Both the position numbers and the translations under genes were made by a program. The notes under the pieces are model-generated. The model was not told the DNA's origin. It did no database searches and worked only from the letters and a program-made list of their open reading frames with translations. From Burkholderiales bacterium UBA4615 (GTDB lineage: Bacteria > Pseudomonadota > Gammaproteobacteria > Burkholderiales > Burkholderiaceae_E), in the NCBI GenBank assembly GCA_002386465.1, contig DGIT01000101.1, forward strand, positions 27,696 through 42,869: 15,174 bases of DNA. Direction: 5' to 3'. Position 1 is the stretch's first letter; each line of letters opens with the position of its first letter. Shown in pieces: positions 7,740 to 13,337 of the stretch.

Positions 7740-7810
7740 ATGACAGAATGTGCAGTGATCGTGACACGGCCACTCACCGGTCAGCGCGCTTTATGTAGAG
7801 GTCGTGACAC
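7740..7810. promoter_or_regulatory. TGTCA-type half-sites upstream of the GT4 gene
   Basis: Read on the minus strand, toward the GT4 gene, there is one perfect PHO half-site CTGTCAT (7740-7746) and two copies of GTGTCAC (7761-7767 and 7804-7810), the last two within a 9-base direct repeat TCGTGACAC on the plus strand. Start-to-start distances are 21 and 43 bases, roughly two and four helical turns. They do not form the canonical contiguous 11-base repeat, so they may be isolated PhoB-like sites or sites for another regulator. No confident -10 could be placed. Confidence 0.3.
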
Positions 7811-7811
7811 A

Positions 7812-7851
7812 CGGTCATCGGGCGTTCATCCGAGGGCGTCATGCTGGTCAT
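7812..7851 (+). promoter_or_regulatory. Candidate PHO box upstream of the His-rich membrane protein gene
   Basis: CGGTCAT (7812-7818) and CGTTCAT (7823-7829) are separated by four bases, giving the 11-base period of the PhoB consensus CTGTCAT-N4-CTGTCAT, with 5 of 7 matches in each. A third unit TGGTCAT (7845-7851) falls exactly 22 bases on, in phase. An extra GCGTCAT (7836-7842) is two bases off phase. A weak -10 (CATGCT, 7840-7845) fits the usual spacing. The units are degenerate, so this is suggestive only; binding by PhoB is inferred. Confidence 0.42.
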
Positions 7852-7876
7852 TTTCAGCATGGAGCTTGCGCATTGA
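7841..7876 (+). other. Leader hairpin and overlapping mini-ORF ahead of a TTG start
   Basis: ATGCTG (7841-7846) and CAGCAT (7855-7860) form a perfect 6-bp inverted repeat with an 8-base loop, ending directly before the Shine-Dalgarno GGAG (7861-7864) of the downstream gene. The same stretch encodes an 11-codon ORF starting at 7841 whose TGA (7874-7876) overlaps the TTG start at 7873. This could couple translation of the two or be coincidental. No conservation data are available here. Confidence 0.25.
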
Positions 7877-8478
7877 AACCGCTACGCACTGAACTGGCCG
7901 AGCAGCGCTGGGACGACCATCGTTTCTATCATCACAGCCGCATCAATCAGAGCCTGCATCTGATCAGCGCACTGTGCTTCATCGTTGCCTACGGACTGCT
8001 CTGGGTCGATCCTGCCTGGGCGGCCCTGCTCGCATGGGGTGTGTCGATGACCACTCGCCAGTCCGGCCACTTCTTCTTTGAGCCGCGCGGCTTCGATACC
8101 GTCAATCAGGTCACCGACGAGTACAAGGAGGCCGTGAAAATCGGCTACAACATTCGTCGCAAAATCGTCCTGATGGGTGCGTGGGCGGGCTTACCGCTGC
8201 TGCTGTGGGTCAGTCCCTCGCTGGGCGGACTGATCGAACCCGCCGATGGTCTGAAAGAATATTTGCATGACGTCGGGATGGCCTGGCTGGTGCTGGGGAT
8301 CAGCGGCATCGTCTTGCGTGTGATGCAGTTGTGGCGCACGCATAGCCTGCGCACTGGCCTTGTGTGGGCGCTGAAGATCGTCACGGACCCATTCCACGAC
8401 GTGAAGCTTTACTGGCGCGCTCCGCTCGCCCTGCTGCGTGGCGAATTGATTGACCCCATGCCGCATGCGCGGCATTGA
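7873..8478 (+). CDS. Histidine-rich multi-pass membrane protein, possibly Mpo1/DUF962-like
   Basis: A 201-residue protein if it starts at the TTG at 7873, which has GGAG 8 bases upstream; an in-frame start at 7804 would add 23 residues unlike a membrane-protein N-terminus. Hydrophobic stretches lie near 29-45, 47-60, 98-118 and 134-150. Polar loops carry a patterned set of histidines: HRFYHHSRINQSLH (16-29), RQSGHFFFE (62-70), LHD (131-133) and DPFHDVKLY (172-180). The N-terminal pair YHHSRIN...H and SGHFFFE resembles the layout of Mpo1/DUF962 proteins (YHxNPxN...H and GHxxxE), in which histidines bind Fe(II) and act on 2-hydroxy fatty acids. That link is from memory and low confidence; an unrelated di-iron lipid-modifying membrane enzyme would fit too. 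It converges on the aminotransferase gene with a 10-base gap. Confidence 0.72.
   Translation: MKPLRTELAEQRWDDHRFYHHSRINQSLHLISALCFIVAYGLLWVDPAWAALLAWGVSMTTRQSGHFFFEPRGFDTVNQVTDEYKEAVKIGYNIRRKIVLMGAWAGLPLLLWVSPSLGGLIEPADGLKEYLHDVGMAWLVLGISGIVLRVMQLWRTHSLRTGLVWALKIVTDPFHDVKLYWRAPLALLRGELIDPMPHARH
8458..8475. repeat. Perfect 7-bp hairpin at the end of the membrane protein gene
   Basis: ATGCCGC (8458-8464) pairs exactly with GCGGCAT (8469-8475) around the loop ATGC, ending just before the stop codon of the plus-strand membrane protein gene and 13 bases from the stop of the converging aminotransferase gene. No T-tract follows on either strand. It may block or slow converging polymerases; it may also simply reflect GC-rich coding sequence. 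Confidence 0.4.
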
Positions 8479-8488
8479 GCCGCACGGT

Positions 8489-10132
8489 TCAACGTCTTCG
8501 CAGCATCTCGCGAAAAATAGATCGCCGGATGCTGCGATTGTCCTGCGCAGGCCCGGACCACCAGCCATCAGCCTGCATGGTGGCGCAGGCCTTCACGAAT
8601 CGATCAACCACATCGGCAAACGCTGCATCGTCGTAGTTCAAGCTGAAAATGAGGCGCCCGGAGCCGACCCAGCTCAGGGCAAGCCCTTGCTGGCGCAGAT
8701 AGAACTGCAGCATCCAGTTATAACGCGATGGCGCCTGATACAGCACCGTCCAGATCGAAGACAGGTTGGCCACTTTCACTGGCAGCCCGCGCGCTGCAAG
8801 CGCGGCATTGAGCTGCTCTGCACGGCCGTTCCAGAGGGCATCCAGTCCGTCATACACAGCACGGCCCTGGTCGCTTTCAATCCGATCCAGAAACGCGCTC
8901 ATCGCCCCCATCACATAAGGATGCGCGTTGAAGGTGCCGCGAGCAAAGCACAGGTCAGCTGGCCGATCCTCCCTGAATCGCCTCATCAGATGCGCCGCAC
9001 CGCACACCACGCCGACCGGCAGTCCACCGCCCAGTGTCTTGCCATAGGTGACCAGGTCTGCCTGCACGCCGAAATATTCCTGCGCACCGCGGCGCGCCAG
9101 CCGAAACCCTGTGAACACTTCATCCAGGATGAACACGATCCCGCGTTGCGTGCACACCTCGCGGACCTGCCTGAGCCATTGCGCGTACTGCTCACGATCC
9201 ACGCCCGCCTGACGTGCACTGTCAACCAGCGACGAATCCGCAGGGGCTGCCTTGTTCGGATGCAGCGACTGCAGCGGATTGATCAACACACAGGCAATGT
9301 CACGTCGGGTGCGCAATACCTTGAGCGTGCGTTCGCTGCACTCGGCCAGGGTGTAGGTGTCGCGTACGCGGGACGGGTTGCCCGGCCCAGGCTGCACATC
9401 TTCCCACCAGCCGTTATAAGCCCCTGCAAAGCGCACGATGTGACTCTTTCCGGTGTGATAGCGCGCCAGGCGTACCGCTTGCATCACGGCCTCCGTGCCC
9501 GACATGTGAAAGCTCACCTCATCCAGACCGGAGAGGGCGCGCAGCCGTTCAACGTTATCCACCACACACGGATGCAACGCGCCCAGTACCGGGCCCAAGG
9601 CACGGACGCGGTTGGCGCCCTCGTCGATCAGTTCACGATAGACGTCATAGCCCAGCAGGTTGACGCCATACGATCCGGTCAGGTCGTGAAAGCGATTGCC
9701 ATCAAGGTCCTCGACCATCGTGCCTGCCGTGGCCTGCACGAAACCCCCTACCCGCAGTCGGCTGCGCAGGTACGGGCTGTACTGGAACGGCACGCGATAC
9801 GCCGCAGTGAATTGCAGATCGGACATCGACTCTCGTGCCCGCGCCGTCCACTGCGCGCTGATCGGAAAGCGGGCTGCGTAGTCGCTGCACAGCGTATCGA
9901 AGCCCGCCTTGCGCAAGGCCACGACCTCGGCCGTCGCGCCGTCGGAATCGAAAAAGCGCTCGGCGTCATACGCATACCCCGGGATGCGGGCTGCCAGCAA
10001 CTTGGAGATACGCACATGGCCAACCAGCGATCGATGCTTAGCGCGAGACAGGGTCAGGCGGTGACGCGCGCGGTTGACCAGATAAGTCAGCGCGGTGGCG
10101 GCAGCCACTGTTGTCAGCACAGTTTCTTGCAT
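8489..10132 (-). CDS. Membrane-anchored class III (GSA-type) PLP aminotransferase
   Basis: A 547-residue protein whose residues from about 112 on form a class III aminotransferase related to glutamate-1-semialdehyde aminomutase. It has GGFVQATAGTMVEDLDGN (129-146), SGTEAVMQAVRLAR (211-224) for phosphate binding, GAYNGW (237-242), LDEVFTGFR (336-344) with D337 pairing the pyridine nitrogen, and the Schiff-base lysine K365 in TYGKTLGGGLPVG (362-374). The first about 110 residues are an added region: a short hydrophobic segment (TVLTTVAAATALTYLV, 4-19), then a basic stretch and a helical domain, suggesting attachment to the cytoplasmic membrane. The start at 10132 is firm (AAGGAG 6 bases upstream); the reading frame continues upstream to 10504 but that part is antisense to the decarboxylase gene. 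Substrate is unknown; GSA synthesis in heme formation is unlikely given the N-terminal domain and location. It is divergent from the PSD-like gene. Confidence 0.88.
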   Translation of the reverse strand: MQETVLTTVAAATALTYLVNRARHRLTLSRAKHRSLVGHVRISKLLAARIPGYAYDAERFFDSDGATAEVVALRKAGFDTLCSDYAARFPISAQWTARARESMSDLQFTAAYRVPFQYSPYLRSRLRVGGFVQATAGTMVEDLDGNRFHDLTGSYGVNLLGYDVYRELIDEGANRVRALGPVLGALHPCVVDNVERLRALSGLDEVSFHMSGTEAVMQAVRLARYHTGKSHIVRFAGAYNGWWEDVQPGPGNPSRVRDTYTLAECSERTLKVLRTRRDIACVLINPLQSLHPNKAAPADSSLVDSARQAGVDREQYAQWLRQVREVCTQRGIVFILDEVFTGFRLARRGAQEYFGVQADLVTYGKTLGGGLPVGVVCGAAHLMRRFREDRPADLCFARGTFNAHPYVMGAMSAFLDRIESDQGRAVYDGLDALWNGRAEQLNAALAARGLPVKVANLSSIWTVLYQAPSRYNWMLQFYLRQQGLALSWVGSGRLIFSLNYDDAAFADVVDRFVKACATMQADGWWSGPAQDNRSIRRSIFREMLRRR

Positions 10133-10174
10133 ATGGAACTCCTTGAGGACATCCCGCGTGTCTACCGGCCTCAA

Positions 10175-10207
10175 TTGACAGCGCGATGAACGACCTTCAC
10201 ATGACTG
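10175..10207. promoter_or_regulatory. Candidate PHO box in the divergent aminotransferase/decarboxylase gap
   Basis: On the minus strand CGTTCAT (10186-10192) and CTGTCAA (10175-10181) are separated by four bases, the PhoB 11-base period, with 5/7 and 6/7 matches to CTGTCAT. A further CAGTCAT (10201-10207, 6/7) is 15 bases away, out of phase. On the minus strand a weak TAGACA lies 10 bases beyond the box, where a -10 belongs. On the plus strand the same box contains TTGACA, a perfect -35 hexamer (10175-10180), without a good -10. The 102-base gap must hold promoters for both genes. Confidence 0.4.
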
Positions 10208-10234
10208 CCCCTTTCCGATGAGTCCAGCGCGCCC

Positions 10235-11107
10235 ATGAAGCTGCACACCCTGCGTCAACTCGTCATGCACGAGGATGTGAATTTCCTGCTGACCAATCGG
10301 ATCCCGCGCATCCTGCTGACCCGCTGGATGGGTCGCCTGAGCAAGATCGAACATCCGTGGTTCGCTGCAGCCTGTATTGGCATCTGGCGTCTGTTCACGG
10401 ATCTGGACCTGTCCGAAGCCGAGCCGCGCCGTTATCGCAGCCTGCATGCCTGCTTTACCCGTGCGCTGAAACCGGGCGCCAGGCCCTTCCACCATGATGC
10501 GCACACTGTGGCCAGCCCGAGCGAAGGCATCGTGGGCGCCTGTGGCGTGATCGACGATGCGTTGATGCTTCAGGCCAAGGGCATGCCTTATACCCTGAGT
10601 GAACTCATGGGCCCGACTCAGGACACCACTGCGTTTCGTGGCGGCGTGTACGTAACCTTGCGTCTGACCTCAGCGATGTATCACCGCTTCCATGCGCCCC
10701 ACGACTGCCGCGTCGAGCATGTCACCCACATCGATGGCGACACCTGGAACGTGAACCCGATTGCGTTGGCCCGAGTCGAGCGGTTGTTCTGCCGCAACGA
10801 GCGCGCGGTCGTACGCCTGCGCCTGGACCACAGCGACTTGCAGATCGCTCTGGTGCCGGTGGCGGCCATTCTTGTGGCGGGCATCCGGCTGCATTGGCTG
10901 GATCTGGTCCTGCATGCCCGTCGCCGCGGCTCAAGCGAATTCAACCAGCCAGCCCGCTTTCTGGGAGGCGAGGAAATGGGCTGGTTCGAGCACGGATCGA
11001 CCATCATCGTGCTTGCGCCACGCGGCGTTTCGCTGGCACCGGGCATCGCACATGGCGCGCGCATCAAGGCCGGAGTACCCCTGCTGCAGCTGCCTGAGCC
11101 CGACTGA
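10235..11107 (+). CDS. Phosphatidylserine decarboxylase-like pyruvoyl enzyme
   Basis: A 290-residue member of the PSD family, which self-cleaves at a Gly-Ser bond to make a pyruvoyl cofactor and decarboxylates phosphatidylserine to phosphatidylethanolamine at the membrane. Visible are the N-terminal helical part, SPSEGIVG (94-101), GGVYVTLRLTSAMYHRFHAP (136-155) with H150 and H153 in the PSD YHRxHxP pattern, NPIAL (174-178) and the cleavage motif EHGSTIIV (252-259) with G254/S255. In PSDs the first motif is normally SPxDG, its Asp forming the triad with His and Ser; here it is Glu97. Also the residue before GST is His, not the common Leu. This may be a second, specialised PSD with another aminoacyl phospholipid as substrate. 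The start at 10235 has a weak Shine-Dalgarno. It leads the plus-strand set with GT28 and plcP. Confidence 0.87.
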   Translation: MKLHTLRQLVMHEDVNFLLTNRIPRILLTRWMGRLSKIEHPWFAAACIGIWRLFTDLDLSEAEPRRYRSLHACFTRALKPGARPFHHDAHTVASPSEGIVGACGVIDDALMLQAKGMPYTLSELMGPTQDTTAFRGGVYVTLRLTSAMYHRFHAPHDCRVEHVTHIDGDTWNVNPIALARVERLFCRNERAVVRLRLDHSDLQIALVPVAAILVAGIRLHWLDLVLHARRRGSSEFNQPARFLGGEEMGWFEHGSTIIVLAPRGVSLAPGIAHGARIKAGVPLLQLPEPD

Positions 11108-11118
11108 TTGCATCGAAA

Positions 11119-11147
11119 CTGTCATCGTCGCGTCAATCCGGCGTCAT
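11119..11147 (+). promoter_or_regulatory. Three-repeat PHO box upstream of the GT28-plcP genes
   Basis: CTGTCAT (11119-11125, perfect), GCGTCAA (11130-11136) and GCGTCAT (11141-11147) are each separated by four bases, so the GTCA core recurs at 11121, 11132 and 11143 with exact 11-base periodicity, as in PhoB-bound PHO boxes. Taking the first two repeats as the 18-base box, a -10 should start about 10 bases after it, and TGTCAT (11147-11152) with 4/6 matches to TATAAT is there. A transcript would then begin near 11159. The site lies in the 66-base gap after the decarboxylase gene and could give GT28 and plcP a phosphate-controlled promoter of their own. Confidence 0.6.
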
Positions 11148-11173
11148 GTCATGTCGCCAAGATGCGCGCTCAT

Positions 11174-12334
11174 ATGACGACCATTGATCTGGTGTATTTC
11201 GATGCAGGCGGTGGCCACCGAGCCGCAGCCCTGGCCCTGCGGACAGCCCTGCAGACGCAACATCCCACATGGACCGTTCGCCTGGTCCATCTGATGCAGG
11301 CGCTCGACCCACAGCAGCGGTTCACACACCTGACCGGTAAGATGCCGGAAGACCTCTACAACTGGCGCCTTGAGCGTGGCTGGACCTTGGGTCTGGGTGC
11401 GGAATTGCGCGTCATGCAGACTGCGATCCGGGCGAGCCATGCCTGGTTGCTCAAAGCACTGCGCCAGCATTGGGCTGATCATTCGGCACCCGATCTGGTC
11501 GTGTCGCTGGTGCCGAATTTCAATCGCGCACTCAGACAGTCGCTGCAACAGGCTCATCCCCATGTGCCTTTCGTGACGGTCATGACCGACATGGCCGATC
11601 TGCCGCCGCATTTCTGGATTGAGCCTGGGCTTGATGCGCATCTGGTGTGCGGGACACAACGCAGCGTGGATCAGGCCCGTGCCGCAGGCTACGCCGACAG
11701 CGTGATTCATCGCACCAGCGGCATGATCATCCGGCCCGACTTTTATCAGCACAGCGGTCGGGACCAGCGCAAGGAGCGTGTGGCGCTCGGTCTGGATCCG
11801 GATCGCCCCACCGGGCTGGTGATGTTCGGCGGATATGGCTCATCGCGAATGCTGCGGATCGCCCATGCCCTGGACGATCAGCAACTGATTTTCCTGTGCG
11901 GCCACAACCAGGCCCTGGCCGAGACCTTGAGTCAGCTGGAGCGCTCGGCGCCGCATGCAGCCCTGGGTTTCACGAGCGAGGTCGGGCGCATGATGCGCGC
12001 CGCCGATTACTTCATCGGCAAGCCCGGGCCAGGCGCATTGAGCGAAGCCCTGCAGTGCGGGCTGCCGGTCGTGACGTTTCGCGACGCGTGGACCATGCCG
12101 CAGGAACGCTTCAACACGCAATGGATCGAAGAGCAGGATGTCGGGGCAGTGGTGCAGTCCACGCGCCTGCTGCGGCCTGCGGTCCTGTCGGTGATTGCGC
12201 GCCTGGACAAGCTCGCAGACAACGTCGGCCGCATCCGGAATCGGGCGATCTTCGAGGTGCCTGACATCCTGTTCAGGATTCTCCACCAGGAAGAGCAGGC
12301 CACACAGACGCTGCCTGAGGCCAGCTTCGCATGA
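11174..12334 (+). CDS. GT28-family (MGDG synthase-like) diacylglycerol glycosyltransferase
   Basis: A 386-residue GT-B enzyme of the MGDG synthase/UgtP type. The N-terminal domain begins IDLVYFDAGGGHRAAALAL (4-22), where AGGGHRAAA is the hallmark of these lipid glycosyltransferases. TVMTDMADLPPHFW (135-148) matches the family's T-D...W loop near the acceptor site. The C-terminal domain carries MFGGYGS (217-223), LCGHNQAL (241-248) and the donor-binding GKPGPGALSEAL (282-293), followed by GLPVV (296-300). No transmembrane segment is visible; relatives are monotopic on the inner membrane. Likely it transfers a hexose from a UDP-sugar to diacylglycerol. Starts at 11108 (TTG) and 11162 are possible, but 11174 places the AGGGH motif as in relatives and lies just after the predicted PHO promoter. 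plcP follows after 37 bases. Confidence 0.86.
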   Translation: MTTIDLVYFDAGGGHRAAALALRTALQTQHPTWTVRLVHLMQALDPQQRFTHLTGKMPEDLYNWRLERGWTLGLGAELRVMQTAIRASHAWLLKALRQHWADHSAPDLVVSLVPNFNRALRQSLQQAHPHVPFVTVMTDMADLPPHFWIEPGLDAHLVCGTQRSVDQARAAGYADSVIHRTSGMIIRPDFYQHSGRDQRKERVALGLDPDRPTGLVMFGGYGSSRMLRIAHALDDQQLIFLCGHNQALAETLSQLERSAPHAALGFTSEVGRMMRAADYFIGKPGPGALSEALQCGLPVVTFRDAWTMPQERFNTQWIEEQDVGAVVQSTRLLRPAVLSVIARLDKLADNVGRIRNRAIFEVPDILFRILHQEEQATQTLPEASFA

Positions 12335-12371
12335 GGCTGCGCGGGGGCGTGCCTGCACATCGGAGCAGCCG

Positions 12372-13214
12372 ATGAACGCCTTCAGTCAATTCGATCCGCC
12401 ACAGGACACCATCCGGGTGCGCACCGCCTGGATTTCGGACATTCACCTGGGCACCGCCGGCTGTCAGGCCGACGCGCTCCTGGATTTCCTGAGGCGGCTG
12501 GATTGCGAGACGCTATATCTGGTGGGTGACATCATCGACGGCTGGCAATTGCGCAAGAGCTGGTACTGGCCGCAGTCACACAATGACGTGGTGCAAAAAA
12601 TTCTGCGCAAGGCGCGCAAGGGCGTGCGGGTGGTGTTCGTGCCGGGCAATCACGATGAGTTCGCTCGACGCTACATTGCGCACACTTTTGGCGGTGTCGA
12701 AGTGGTGGAGGACTGCATCCATGTCAATGCCGACGGGCGCAAGCTCTGGGTCGTGCATGGTGATCTCTTCGACGGTGTGATCCAGTGCGCCAAATGGCTC
12801 GCCTATTTGGGAGACACGGCCTACGAATGGGCGCTGAAGGCCAATCGCTGGCTCAATATCGGGCGCGCGCGGCTGGGCCTGCCGTACTGGAGCCTGTCGC
12901 AATACCTCAAGCTCAAGGTCAAACGCGCCGTCAGTTATGTCAACGATTTCGAGCAGGCCGTTGCACGCGAGGCTCGAAAGCGCGGCGTGCAGGGCGTGGT
13001 GTGCGGTCATATCCATCACGCCGAAATCAGGCAGATCGGAGACATCCTTTACTGCAATGACGGTGACTGGGTCGAGAGTCTGACGGCGCTGGTGGAGCAT
13101 GCAGACGGCCGCCTGGAGATCCTCGACTTCAGCGACGCCGCTCGCCGGATGGATGTGCTCAAGACCTTCTCCGCGCGCGGCGCTACCGTTGGCGCAGAAC
13201 GGCTGCTGCAGTAA
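12372..13214 (+). CDS. plcP: PlcP-type metallophosphoesterase (phospholipase C of lipid remodelling)
   Basis: A 280-residue calcineurin-like phosphoesterase with all metal-ligand blocks: SDIHLG (22-27), VGDIIDGW (51-58), PGNHDEF (91-97), VVHGDLFD (127-134) and CGHIHH (211-216). The stretch SWYWPQSHNDVVQKILRKAR (63-82) and the C-terminal NDGDWVESLTALVEH (229-243) match, as I recall them, PlcP of Sinorhizobium and marine Alphaproteobacteria, which cleaves phosphatidylcholine and other phospholipids to diacylglycerol under phosphate limitation. Automated annotation often calls this family UDP-2,3-diacylglucosamine diphosphatase (LpxH), which is shorter and lacks the WYWPQ block. The ATG at 12372 is preceded by GGAG at 6 bases. 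The GT28 enzyme encoded just upstream could consume the diacylglycerol released. No signal peptide, consistent with action on the inner leaflet. Confidence 0.85.
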   Translation: MNAFSQFDPPQDTIRVRTAWISDIHLGTAGCQADALLDFLRRLDCETLYLVGDIIDGWQLRKSWYWPQSHNDVVQKILRKARKGVRVVFVPGNHDEFARRYIAHTFGGVEVVEDCIHVNADGRKLWVVHGDLFDGVIQCAKWLAYLGDTAYEWALKANRWLNIGRARLGLPYWSLSQYLKLKVKRAVSYVNDFEQAVAREARKRGVQGVVCGHIHHAEIRQIGDILYCNDGDWVESLTALVEHADGRLEILDFSDAARRMDVLKTFSARGATVGAERLLQ

Positions 13215-13244
13215 GAGCGAAAGAGTACTTTTCTCCGGGCGCCC

Positions 13245-13275
13245 TTGTGGCAGGGAGCCGGGGCGATGCTAAGAT
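13245..13275 (+). promoter_or_regulatory. Predicted extended -10 promoter for the tetR gene
   Basis: TGCTAAGAT at 13267-13275 is an extended -10 element (TGn followed by TAAGAT, 4 of 6 to TATAAT). A possible -35, TTGTGG (13245-13250), lies 19 bases upstream, slightly long but tolerable with an extended -10. Transcription would start near 13282, giving a leader of about 55 bases that includes the hairpin at 13292-13307. Confidence 0.5.
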
Positions 13276-13291
13276 GAAGCGAGCATGAAAG

Positions 13292-13307
13292 GCGGCCCCT
13301 GGGCCGC
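13292..13307 (+). terminator. GC-rich hairpin between plcP and tetR (terminator or leader element)
   Basis: GCGGCCC (13292-13298) pairs exactly with GGGCCGC (13301-13307); as RNA a 6-bp stem with loop CCTG is more realistic, extended by a G:U and an A:U pair. It is preceded by AAA and followed by TTAATTTCGTT, a weak T-tract. It can end plcP transcripts, but it lies downstream of the predicted tetR promoter, so it would also be in the tetR leader and could attenuate it. Confidence 0.5.
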
Positions 13308-13337
13308 TTAATTTCGTTCCTCGCATCCGGTGCAGCC

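Noticed and set aside
8450..10189. A 579-codon open frame on the plus strand opposite the aminotransferase gene.
   Set aside because: It is a shadow of the GC-rich minus-strand gene: composition is rich in Arg, His and Gln, no domain is recognisable, and the opposite strand encodes a full class III aminotransferase with its active-site lysine.
10186..10238. Chain of two tiny ORFs (10186-10221 and 10218-10238) overlapping each other and the decarboxylase start by ATGA.
   Set aside because: Very short, no Shine-Dalgarno sequence, and such overlaps arise easily by chance; not reported as genes.
10133..10504. Upstream extension of the aminotransferase frame by 124 codons.
   Set aside because: It runs antisense into the start of the decarboxylase gene, while an ideal AAGGAG with 6-base spacing marks the ATG at 10132.
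11108..11173. GT28 start at TTG 11108 or ATG 11162.
   Set aside because: The first would translate through the PHO-box-like repeats and the second would lie about three bases after the predicted transcript start. The family pattern fits the ATG at 11174. The 11162 start remains possible.
12372..13214. Lipid A enzyme LpxH as the identity of the metallophosphoesterase.
   Set aside because: Length and the WYWPQSHND and GDWVES blocks fit the PlcP family better, and the neighbour encodes a diacylglycerol-type glycosyltransferase.
3953..13305. Similar GGCCCTGGGCC and GGCCCCTGGGCC cores in the hairpins near 3955 and 13300 as copies of a dispersed repeat.
   Set aside because: Flanks differ entirely, and short GC palindromes are expected at this base composition.
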